Shown: positions 1 through 5,689 of the stretch, in pieces
Numbering within the stretch: position 1 is the stretch's first letter
How the letters are laid out: each line of letters begins with the position of its first letter
Source: Planctomycetaceae bacterium
Lineage (GTDB): Bacteria > Planctomycetota > Planctomycetia > Pirellulales > Thermoguttaceae
Assembly: GCA_031288955.1 (NCBI GenBank)
Contig: JAITQJ010000036.1
Span: forward strand, 1-5,689
Reading direction: 5' to 3'
Length of the DNA stretch: 5,689 bases
The notes under the pieces: generated by a model
Databases searched by the model: none
Seen by the model: the letters and a program-made list of their open reading frames with translations, nothing else
Told to the model about the DNA's origin: nothing
Position numbers and translations under genes: made by a program

Positions 1-2772
1 CTGCCGAAGCGAATTAAATAAACCGACGACAATAACCGCCATCAATATCAACGCCGCCGGCAAATATTGCACAAGCGTCTTTTCTGCCTCCAGCGATTTT
101 TCAATTTGCCCGCCCCAATTTTTTGCGTAGCCCGGCGGTAATTCAATCGCCTCGATTTCCGTCCGGACTTCCTCCAACGCCGAACGCCACGGTATCGTGT
201 CCGACGGATTACAAAATGCCGTTATCGTTTTCACGCCGCCGCGCCGATGCACCTGCGCCGGCTGCCAGACGAACGTACCGTCTTTGATAATTTGTCCCAG
301 CGGAACGCTGCTTTGCGGCGAAACACCAACCGGTCCCCAAACCGGTATATTACGGATATTTGCAAAATCATTGCGTTCCGACGGTTCTCCCCGCAGCAGT
401 ATCGGAAACAAATTATCGCCTTCGTGATATGTTGCCGCCGGTATTCCCTGCGTTGCCCAATGCAGTGCCGTATTCATATCACTGCGCCCAATCAGCGATT
501 GATTGCCCTTGGCTTGAGAGTAAAGCGGTGTCCAAACGAACAGCGGTTCACGCCAATTATCGGAAATATCTTTGACGCTGCGGTGCCGGGAAAAAACCGC
601 TTGGGCTTCATCAGACAACCGGTGCAGCACTTTTTCATCGGGACCGCTGAAACGGACTTCAATGTCGTTTTGCGTCATCGGACCAAGCATAAAACGCCGG
701 ACACGAAGATGTCCCTGCGGAAACTTTTCTTTCAAATGCGTTTCAACGGGAACAATTAAGCGGTCAACGTCTTTGATTTCTGTTACATTAACGATACACA
801 TTCCGTAATTCTGCATCGGGATTTCCGGCGAGTACGGTAAATAAAACCGGGGAGGACCGCCGCCGATGAAAGACGCAACTTCCGTCACGCCCTGCTGCTG
901 CATCAGGTACGATTCAATTTCACGCATATCTTCACCGACACATTGTATCGGCGTTTCCGATGTCCGGTAATACTCAACGAGAAACTGCGTCCGCAATGCC
1001 GGCGGAAAAAATATCTTGTTGACCTTCGTAAAACCGTAACCTGCCGCAAGCATTACCGTCAGAAGGACTGCCAACGCCGCCGCTTTATGATGAAGCGTCC
1101 ATTCCAGCACCCCGCGGTACAGTTGATAAACGATGCCGCTGTGCGGGCCGGGCGGCAGTCCGTTAGCCGTTTTTTCCGCTGCTTTCCCTGCAAAGCGTTT
1201 GTCCAAATGCACGAATTGATAATACACGACCGGCGTTTGAATCATCGCAACGAGCCAACTAATCATCAGCGATACGGCAATAACAATGAACAAATCCCGG
1301 CAGTATTCGCCGGTATCATCGGGCGAAAGATACACCGGTAAAAATGCCAATGCCCCGACAACCGTTGCCCCCAAAAGTTGTGTTCCGACGTGTTTCGCTC
1401 CTTCAACGCAGGCATCTTTGCGGTTCATTCCCCGCTGCATATTGACAAGTATCATATCGCCGACGACAACCGCATCGTCAACGAGAATCCCCAGCGCAAT
1501 GATGAACGAACCGAGACTTGTCCTGTTCAGCACAACCCCAAGCGGCTGCAAAACACAAAGCGTTGCTAACATCACGATAAGCAGTGAACTGGTAATCAAA
1601 ATGCCGCTGCGCCAGCCCATCGCAATCATCACGACTGCTGTTACAATAAATACCGCTTCGTAAAGATTCTCCTCAAACGTCCGAACGGCAGCGATAACGT
1701 TGTCCGGCTGATAGCAAATCCGGTCAAGTTGAAAACCAACGGGAAACGTCTGCATCACGTCCTTGATTCGTTTCTCAACGTTTTCTCCCATACGGATAAC
1801 ATTTCCGCCGCTTATCGGAGCAATGGCAATCGCTACGGCAGATTTACCGTTGCTGCGGACAATCTCCTGCGGCGTGTCGCTGTAACAACGCCGTATTGCC
1901 GCAATATCCCGAAGCCGAACCGGTTTCTGTTCTTCGGAACTTTTCGGCATAACGGTATTGAACAATTCCGGCAGCAAAGCGTTGCCGCTGACCGACGAAG
2001 CGGCGATTTTCAAAAAGCCGTCTGAATTGCCGCTCGGAATCAGGACATCGCCGATGTCGTCAAGCGATTGAAACGAGTTACCGGGAGCGATGCGGAGCGT
2101 TTCCGTTCCGAGCGTCATCCGACCGGCAACGCTTTGAACGTTCTGACGGATAAGAGCCGCCGTAATCTGTAGCGGATGAATTTGCAGTGCCGCCATTCGG
2201 CTTCGGCTAATGTTAATTTCGATGACTTCTTCCTGTACACCCCGCAGTTCAACGCGTCCGACTTGGTCAACGTTTTGCAGTTCCCGCTGCAGCGTTTTTG
2301 CCCGTTCACGCAGTTCGGCATCGCTGTAACCGTCGCCGGTCAATGCCAGAATGATGCCGAACACGTCGCCGAAATCGTCGTGAACCTGCGGCGGCAAAGA
2401 CGTAACCGGCAACTCTGATTTGCTCGCCGAAACTTTATTGCGCAGTTCCTGCCAGGCGTTAGATAATTCGGCGACGGGAAAATCTTTGCGTAAATCGACA
2501 TAAATAATCGACACTTCGGGACGGGAGATGCACCGGACTTTTTCGACACCGTCAACACGGCGGACGTGCCGTTCGACGACCTGGCTGATTTGTTCGTCAA
2601 CTTCTTCTGCACCGGCACCGGGGTATGCGGTAACAACGTAGGCGGTGCGGATAGTAAATTCGGGGTCTTCGAGCCGTCCCATAGAGAAGTACGCCCAAAC
2701 ACCGCCGAGGATAACGAGGGCGACGGTGAATCCGACGAGAGTCCGGTTTTCGATGGCATATCGGGACAGCAT
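1..2772 (-). CDS. RND multidrug-type efflux permease (AcrB/HAE1-like), C-terminus beyond window
   Basis: This is an inner-membrane proton-driven efflux permease of the RND superfamily, expected to work in a tripartite pump with a periplasmic adaptor and an outer-membrane channel. The open frame runs from ATG at 2772 to the left edge and gives 924 residues, compared with about 1,030 for the family, so the end of the permease (TM9-TM12) is missing. TM1 lies near residues 11-29 and is followed by a porter segment with the usual YPGAGAEEV motif at 50-58. TM2-TM6 fall at about 371-388, 391-411, 420-440, 464-482 and 492-515. TM7 is near 562-580, a second periplasmic loop follows, and TM8 is at about 902-919. 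TM4 carries the LVDDAVVV motif with Asp432 and Asp433, matching the AcrB Asp407/Asp408 proton relay, which favours a drug/amphiphile pump over a metal pump. The relay Lys of TM10 would lie outside the window. The start is supported by an in-frame TAG at 2791-2793 and a promoter just upstream. TTG at 2787 is the only other start between that stop and the ATG. No adaptor gene precedes it. The substrate is unknown. Confidence 0.95.
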   Translation of the reverse strand, partial: MLSRYAIENRTLVGFTVALVILGGVWAYFSMGRLEDPEFTIRTAYVVTAYPGAGAEEVDEQISQVVERHVRRVDGVEKVRCISRPEVSIIYVDLRKDFPVAELSNAWQELRNKVSASKSELPVTSLPPQVHDDFGDVFGIILALTGDGYSDAELRERAKTLQRELQNVDQVGRVELRGVQEEVIEINISRSRMAALQIHPLQITAALIRQNVQSVAGRMTLGTETLRIAPGNSFQSLDDIGDVLIPSGNSDGFLKIAASSVSGNALLPELFNTVMPKSSEEQKPVRLRDIAAIRRCYSDTPQEIVRSNGKSAVAIAIAPISGGNVIRMGENVEKRIKDVMQTFPVGFQLDRICYQPDNVIAAVRTFEENLYEAVFIVTAVVMIAMGWRSGILITSSLLIVMLATLCVLQPLGVVLNRTSLGSFIIALGILVDDAVVVGDMILVNMQRGMNRKDACVEGAKHVGTQLLGATVVGALAFLPVYLSPDDTGEYCRDLFIVIAVSLMISWLVAMIQTPVVYYQFVHLDKRFAGKAAEKTANGLPPGPHSGIVYQLYRGVLEWTLHHKAAALAVLLTVMLAAGYGFTKVNKIFFPPALRTQFLVEYYRTSETPIQCVGEDMREIESYLMQQQGVTEVASFIGGGPPRFYLPYSPEIPMQNYGMCIVNVTEIKDVDRLIVPVETHLKEKFPQGHLRVRRFMLGPMTQNDIEVRFSGPDEKVLHRLSDEAQAVFSRHRSVKDISDNWREPLFVWTPLYSQAKGNQSLIGRSDMNTALHWATQGIPAATYHEGDNLFPILLRGEPSERNDFANIRNIPVWGPVGVSPQSSVPLGQIIKDGTFVWQPAQVHRRGGVKTITAFCNPSDTIPWRSALEEVRTEIEAIELPPGYAKNWGGQIEKSLEAEKTLVQYLPAALILMAVIVVGLFNSLRQ

Positions 2773-2797
2773 AGCAGTACAGCACAATCTCTAGGGA

Positions 2798-2825
2798 AAT
2801 ATAGACTCCAAAACGCAAAAGTCAA
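2798..2825 (-). promoter_or_regulatory. Sigma70-like promoter of the RND pump gene
   Basis: On the minus strand a TTGACT box (2825-2820, five of six matches to the -35 consensus) is followed after 16 bp by TATATT (2803-2798, five of six matches to the -10). Transcription would start near 2791, about 20 nt before the ATG at 2772. This suggests that the pump is transcribed from its own promoter and not only by read-through from the thiamin gene. No operator is evident around it. The call rests on consensus matching by eye. Confidence 0.6.
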
Positions 2826-2882
2826 GAAAATCGCCGTTTCCCGCAAGCGGATTGCAAAGCCTATTGTTCAGACATTTTATCA

Positions 2883-2942
2883 CACCGAGCGCAAGCAAGC
2901 GCAAGTAAAATCGCGAGTAATGTTGCTTGCGCTTTTTAGGTG
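2883..2942. repeat. Long inverted repeat behind the thiamin gene, terminator-like
   Basis: An 11-bp perfect inverted repeat, AGCGCAAGCAA (2888-2898) and TTGCTTGCGCT (2923-2933), has a 24-nt spacer. Outer arms CACC (2883-2886) and GGTG (2939-2942) can pair across a small bulge. The left arm is followed by a second, near-identical copy of the unit (GCGCAAGCAA then GCGCAAGTAA), which allows an alternative shorter stem. It sits 12 nt past the thiamin gene stop, where a terminator is expected. However, the T-run follows the stem on the plus strand, and on the minus strand an A-rich tract precedes the stem. The inverted repeat is seen directly; its role as a terminator is inference. Confidence 0.5.
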
Positions 2943-2950
2943 TTTTTTAT

Positions 2951-2970
2951 TTTTTCACCGTTTTTCACCG
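2951..2970. repeat. 10-bp tandem duplication at the thiamin gene stop codon
   Basis: The 10-mer TTTTTCACCG occurs twice in a row at 2951-2960 and 2961-2970. On the minus strand these encode the last residues of the thiamin protein and its TGA stop (2957-2955). Because the unit is 10 bp and not a multiple of three, the second copy is read in another frame and supplies the stop. The present C-terminal residues may therefore result from a small slippage event. Confidence 0.6.
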
Positions 2971-4694
2971 TTTTTTTCAAAAATACGCTGAAACGCTTCG
3001 GCGGTTTCCTGCGGATTTTCGCTTTCGATGACGGCAGAACTGACGGCTAACCGCATTATGCCCGTTGACAATACCTCTTCGGCATTGGACAACGTTATGC
3101 CGCCAATCGCAAATGCCGGCAGTGCTATTTCTGCTGCAATCTCCCGCAAAAATTCCAAACCTGCCGGCTCGCTAAACTCCTTCGTTGCCGATTCAAAAAC
3201 CGGTCCCGCTCCGATGTAATCCGCTCCGTCCGCAACCGCCTGCCGTGCCTGTACAATGTTATGCGTTGAAACACCAACAAACATTCTGCTGCCGACAATT
3301 TGCCGCACAGCCGCCGCCGGCAATTCGTCCTGTCCAACGTGAACTCCGTCCGCCTGTGCCAGCACCGCTAAATCAGGACGGTCATTCATCATAAACAGAA
3401 CGTCCTTTTCGCCGATGATTTCACGCAGAATTCGGCTTCGGGACAGCAGTGTCCGTTCATCCGCCGTCTTGTCCCGAAGTTGAATAATGTTCACGCCGCC
3501 GTCAACCAACTGCTTCGCCAAAGAAGCAAATTCCGCTTCACTGCTCCGGCAATCGAGAAGCACATAAAGTTGCGGCAAAGAAGTTAAGGAAGCGGCACCG
3601 GTGTTATCAGGTACGGTCATTTCAGCCTGTTTAACTTGTTTAACAGGAACCGGCAGCATCTGTATCGTGTAACTCCGGTAGCGCAACTGCTCAAATACTT
3701 TCGCTGTAAGCGGTTGCGTCAGTTTGGCAAATTCCTCTAGACTCCGAAGTGATTCCTGCAACCGGCTAAAATTAGCAGACAAAATATCGTCCAGCGTTTG
3801 CCGGTCATATTCGTCGGCAGTTTCAATATCCGTCCCGACATCTGATTCCGTGTTGCGGACTGCCAACCGCTCCGGCAGCGGAAAGATATTTAATGCTGTC
3901 TGCAAGGCGTGACGAAACTCCTTGAGTTGTCTTGTTAAAGCGGCATCGCCGAGAATGAACCGGGCATAATCTTCCAGTACCCGTACGGCTTCTCTGCTCC
4001 GGTTTGCCGCCGCATCAATGATTCGCAAAACGGGTACGCTGCCGCCGTCAACTGCAATTTGAACCGCAGCAGTACCGGCAGAGTTTTCCTCCGCCGCCGG
4101 GACGGGATTAACTCCGCTCAATGTTTCGATTCGCTGATACAATCCGGCAGCATCGAAACCCTTATCCCGAAGGTACTGACCGGTTTTACCGTCATCGAGG
4201 ACTGCCGCGAGCAAAAGATGTTCTGTCGCAACGGTGAAACGCAGTGCTGCAGCGGCAATGGTTTTGACTCCGCCGCCGGCAGTTGAAATAACGCCGGTCG
4301 GAATATCCGTCTTCCGCCGGTCGGTTTGGGCAAAACGGTGTGCAACGATTTCGAGTGCCGATTGAAATTCCGGTGTTAACTTGCCGGCATCAACGTGAAC
4401 ATCGTCAAGATAAAAGCGGAGAACGGACGGCGGAGGTTTCGGCGCAGGATATTCCGTAAGCGGCGGTGCCGGTTCTTCATTATCGTTTTCTGCTGCCCCG
4501 GACAGCACTGCCGAACGGAAATCGTCAGCGGTTAATTCTTTTTCGTTAAGCCAATCGGCGGCACGGGATTCTTCTTCGTCGAAAAGCGCAAGGAGAACTT
4601 TTGCGGCATCAATGACAGACATACCCGGCTGCAAACGCAACTTGTCTGCCCGCTGAAAAACCCGATACGAAGCATTGGTCAAATCGAAACGCAT
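2955..4694 (-). CDS. thiE: Trifunctional-looking Clp_N / ThiD2 / ThiE fusion: thiamin-phosphate synthase
   Basis: The C-terminal domain (about 374-575) is a complete ThiE, a cytoplasmic TIM barrel that joins HMP pyrophosphate and thiazole phosphate to give thiamin phosphate. Visible motifs are QLRDK (405-409), NDR (437-439), ADGVHVGQDELP (448-459), GVSTH (474-478), GAGPVF (495-500), SATK (502-505) and IGGI (530-533). Asp438 and Asp456 match the Mg-binding positions. The middle domain (about 222-345) resembles ThiD2, the HMP-phosphate kinase found fused to ThiE in some bacteria. It shows RIIDAAANRSREAVRVLEDYARF-type text from 224, RNTESDVG at 280-287 and an LRSLEE/LRYRSYT ending. Residues 1-65 and about 106-193 match the two repeats of the ClpB/ClpC N-terminal domain (MRFDLTN start, VLLALFDEE, TEHLLLAAVL), without any AAA+ module. 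Proline-rich (75-90) and flexible (195-220, 346-372) linkers separate the parts. The start is ATG at 4694, 15 bp after the alkD-like stop, so the two genes are probably cotranscribed. The ThiE call is very secure, ThiD2 strong and Clp_N good. Confidence 0.93.
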   Translation of the reverse strand: MRFDLTNASYRVFQRADKLRLQPGMSVIDAAKVLLALFDEEESRAADWLNEKELTADDFRSAVLSGAAENDNEEPAPPLTEYPAPKPPPSVLRFYLDDVHVDAGKLTPEFQSALEIVAHRFAQTDRRKTDIPTGVISTAGGGVKTIAAAALRFTVATEHLLLAAVLDDGKTGQYLRDKGFDAAGLYQRIETLSGVNPVPAAEENSAGTAAVQIAVDGGSVPVLRIIDAAANRSREAVRVLEDYARFILGDAALTRQLKEFRHALQTALNIFPLPERLAVRNTESDVGTDIETADEYDRQTLDDILSANFSRLQESLRSLEEFAKLTQPLTAKVFEQLRYRSYTIQMLPVPVKQVKQAEMTVPDNTGAASLTSLPQLYVLLDCRSSEAEFASLAKQLVDGGVNIIQLRDKTADERTLLSRSRILREIIGEKDVLFMMNDRPDLAVLAQADGVHVGQDELPAAAVRQIVGSRMFVGVSTHNIVQARQAVADGADYIGAGPVFESATKEFSEPAGLEFLREIAAEIALPAFAIGGITLSNAEEVLSTGIMRLAVSSAVIESENPQETAEAFQRIFEKNGEKR

Positions 4695-4709
4695 AGTTTT
4701 TTTGTTGTG

Positions 4710-5417
4710 TTACCGCTGCATTGCCTTGATTTTTAACGCCGGCGGCATTTTTTCGACGGCATAACGAAGTGCGGTACGCGGCATCGTGTTTTTATTGTCC
4801 ATAACAAAATTGAAAACGGACGGCGTATCAAAGTCTGCCGCTGCTTTAAGCATCCAGCCGTAACCTTTCTGCACCATATCTTCCGAATCGGTCAGCAAAA
4901 TCTTTGCGATGGCAAAAATATCCTGCTGAAACAAACCCTTACGTGCCGGAATGATAAGCGATACCGCCGCCGCACGCCGCTGCCAAAGATTGTCCGACTT
5001 TGCCCAACGTTTCAGTTCTTTGACATACTTCGGATACATTTCGACGAACGTTCCGACGGTATGATTGCAGAACGTATCACACGCTGCCCAATTTGTTATG
5101 TATTGCGTTATCCAACGCTCCAAAAGCGGAAAATCGTCAACTTCCAACGCCTTGTGCTTTCGGGCTGTCCATTCACAGGCGGCGAAGGCTTCTTCTATCA
5201 CGCCGCTTTGCCAAAGTTTTTCGCACAAAGTAAAGATTTCCGTTTTGGATTTGTCCTTCAGAGAAACGAAAAACTCTTTGGCAATTCTTCGGACAACGGG
5301 CGTTTTAACGCCGTACATTTTAACGGCTTCCTTAAAAAACCGCTGTCCGCTCTGACGCACTTTTTCGTCTGCCAGCGATTTCAACGTCTGCCGAATTTGC
5401 CGGATGATGTCTGCCAT
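4710..5417 (-). CDS. alkD: AlkD-like DNA alkylation repair glycosylase
   Basis: This 235-residue protein belongs to the all-helical HEAT-like-repeat DNA alkylation repair family (AlkC/AlkD), and its length is typical. AlkD enzymes excise positively charged N3- and N7-alkylated purines without flipping the base. Compared from memory with Bacillus cereus AlkD, the key residues are kept: Trp110 and Asp114 in NWAACD (Trp109 and Asp113 of AlkD), Arg148 in QRRAA (Arg148), and Trp188 in QKGYGWML (Trp187). The motif SDNLWQRRAA at 141-150 is a hallmark of the family. The start at 5417 gives the usual MADII-type N-terminal helix and lies about 25 nt downstream of a strong promoter. No Shine-Dalgarno is visible. 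It heads a probable two-gene transcript with the thiamin fusion gene. The functional link between the two is not obvious and may be only positional. Confidence 0.92.
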   Translation of the reverse strand: MADIIRQIRQTLKSLADEKVRQSGQRFFKEAVKMYGVKTPVVRRIAKEFFVSLKDKSKTEIFTLCEKLWQSGVIEEAFAACEWTARKHKALEVDDFPLLERWITQYITNWAACDTFCNHTVGTFVEMYPKYVKELKRWAKSDNLWQRRAAAVSLIIPARKGLFQQDIFAIAKILLTDSEDMVQKGYGWMLKAAADFDTPSVFNFVMDNKNTMPRTALRYAVEKMPPALKIKAMQR

Positions 5418-5446
5418 TATTTGTTACGACACTGCGATTGGGGCTG

Positions 5447-5474
5447 ATTATAAGCCTTATCAAAGCGAAAACAA
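5447..5474 (-). promoter_or_regulatory. Sigma70-like promoter for the alkD-thiE transcript
   Basis: On the minus strand a perfect TATAAT (5452-5447) is preceded after 16 bp by TTGTTT (5474-5469), a weak -35 with three of six matches. Transcription would start near 5440, giving a leader of about 22 nt to the ATG at 5417. It is divergent from the hdrB-side promoter, whose -35 begins 18 bp further right. Confidence 0.55.
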
Positions 5475-5491
5475 GACAAGAACAGAAATAC

Positions 5492-5520
5492 TGGACAACG
5501 AGCGGCAAATAATTGATAAT
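5492..5520 (+). promoter_or_regulatory. Sigma70-like promoter for the HdrB-like gene
   Basis: TGGACA (5492-5497, five of six -35 matches) and GATAAT (5515-5520, five of six -10 matches) are separated by the ideal 17 bp. Transcription would start near 5527, about 28 nt before the ATG at 5555. The -10 box lies within the left arm of the inverted repeat annotated separately. Confidence 0.6.
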
Positions 5521-5549
5521 CTAGTGTGTTCCGCCGTTCATTATCAATT
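5511..5549. repeat. 10-bp inverted repeat over the hdrB-side promoter, possible operator
   Basis: AATTGATAAT (5511-5520) and its exact reverse complement ATTATCAATT (5540-5549) flank a 19-bp spacer. The arms are 29 bp apart centre to centre, close to three helical turns. The left arm contains the -10 box and the right arm ends 5 bp before the start codon. If transcription begins near 5527, the left arm is not transcribed. An RNA hairpin is then unlikely and a protein-binding operator is the better reading. The arms are AT-rich, so chance occurrence is possible. Confidence 0.45.
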
Positions 5550-5554
5550 CACGA

Positions 5555-5689
5555 ATGTCTCAACTTGGCTATTATCCCGGCTGTGCTTTACACGGTTCTT
5601 CTAATGATTATGAATCCTCCGTGCGGGCTTGTATGAAAAAACTGCACATCGAACTCAAAGAACTCGACGATTGGCTTTGCTGCGGAGCA
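5555..5689 (+). CDS. HdrB-like CCG-domain iron-sulfur protein, N-terminal fragment
   Basis: Only the first 45 residues are in the window; the frame is open to the right edge. The start MSQLGYYPGC matches the beginning of the heterodisulfide reductase subunit B family. The spacing from Cys10 to Cys42-Cys43-Gly44 is 31 residues, which fits the CX(31-38)CCG signature of the CCG domain (cysteine-rich domain). That domain binds a non-cubane [4Fe-4S] cluster in HdrB and is shared with GlpC and LldE-type proteins. In bacteria without methanogenesis such proteins usually belong to Hdr-like or quinone-linked electron-transfer complexes, so the partner and substrate cannot be named from this fragment. 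In-frame TAG at 5522-5524 bounds the start, and ATG at 5555 is the natural choice. No Shine-Dalgarno is visible. Confidence 0.85.
   Translation, partial: MSQLGYYPGCALHGSSNDYESSVRACMKKLHIELKELDDWLCCGA

Noticed and set aside
197..1663. Several plus-strand open frames of 63-170 codons
   Set aside because: They are antisense shadows of the RND gene, with no family resemblance and biased composition.
2340..2846. A 168-codon minus-strand open frame and a 73-codon one at 2597-2818
   Set aside because: Both overlap the RND N-terminus in other frames, have arginine- or serine/proline-rich text without any recognisable domain, and compete with a clear AcrB-type protein.
2566..2991. A 141-codon plus-strand open frame spanning the intergenic region
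   Set aside because: It is antisense to the RND start and the thiE end, runs through the inverted repeat and T-runs, and has no recognisable domain.
3625..3650. Repeated TGTTTAAC units in the thiE gene
   Set aside because: The 9-bp tandem simply encodes VKQVKQ in the linker between the ThiD2 and ThiE domains. It has no sign of a regulatory role.
5449..5454. TATAAG on the plus strand as a -10 box for the HdrB-like gene
   Set aside because: No suitable -35 lies at 16-18 bp. The TGGACA-N17-GATAAT pair is better and closer; this site is the complement of the alkD-side -10.
5404..5604. A 66-codon plus-strand open frame across the divergent promoter region
   Set aside because: It overlaps the alkD-like start and the HdrB-like start in another frame and includes both promoters. 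The HdrB-like frame has a clear family signature instead.

Overview
The window comes from a bacterial chromosome and holds four protein-coding genes, two of them cut by the window edges. Three lie on the minus strand and, read in that direction, run alkD-like DNA alkylation repair gene, then a three-domain thiamin biosynthesis gene, then an RND efflux pump gene that leaves the window at its left edge. The fourth, an HdrB-like CCG-domain iron-sulfur protein gene, starts on the plus strand near the right edge and points away from the others. No RNA genes, insertion sequences or CRISPR arrays were found, and no gap longer than 300 bases lacks a gene.

The organism is Gram-negative, because it carries a tripartite-type RND pump. 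A member of the Planctomycetes is my best guess. The reasons are the ThiD2-ThiE fusion style, intermediate GC content, and the lack of a Shine-Dalgarno sequence in front of any of the four starts. This is inference from general knowledge and could be wrong; Bacteroidetes-like lineages also show weak Shine-Dalgarno use.

Layout: 1-2772 (minus) is an HAE1/AcrB-type RND permease, N-terminal 924 residues only, with the proton-relay Asp pair. 2773-2954 is an intergenic region with a good sigma70-like promoter for the pump and a long inverted repeat behind the thiamin gene. 2955-4694 (minus) is a 579-residue protein that joins a ClpB-type N-terminal domain (Clp_N, two repeats), a ThiD2-like HMP-phosphate kinase domain and a complete ThiE thiamin-phosphate synthase domain. 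4710-5417 (minus) is an AlkD-type DNA glycosylase, 15 bp upstream of the thiamin gene and probably in one transcript with it. 5418-5554 is a divergent promoter region with a convincing promoter for each direction and a 10-bp inverted repeat that covers the -10 box of the hdrB-side promoter. 5555-5689 (plus) is the start of the HdrB-like gene.

The most unusual element is the Clp_N-ThiD2-ThiE fusion. It would let one polypeptide phosphorylate HMP-P and couple the product to thiazole phosphate. It also carries a domain normally used by Clp/Hsp100 unfoldases to bind adaptors or substrates. The genes otherwise show no obvious common pathway.
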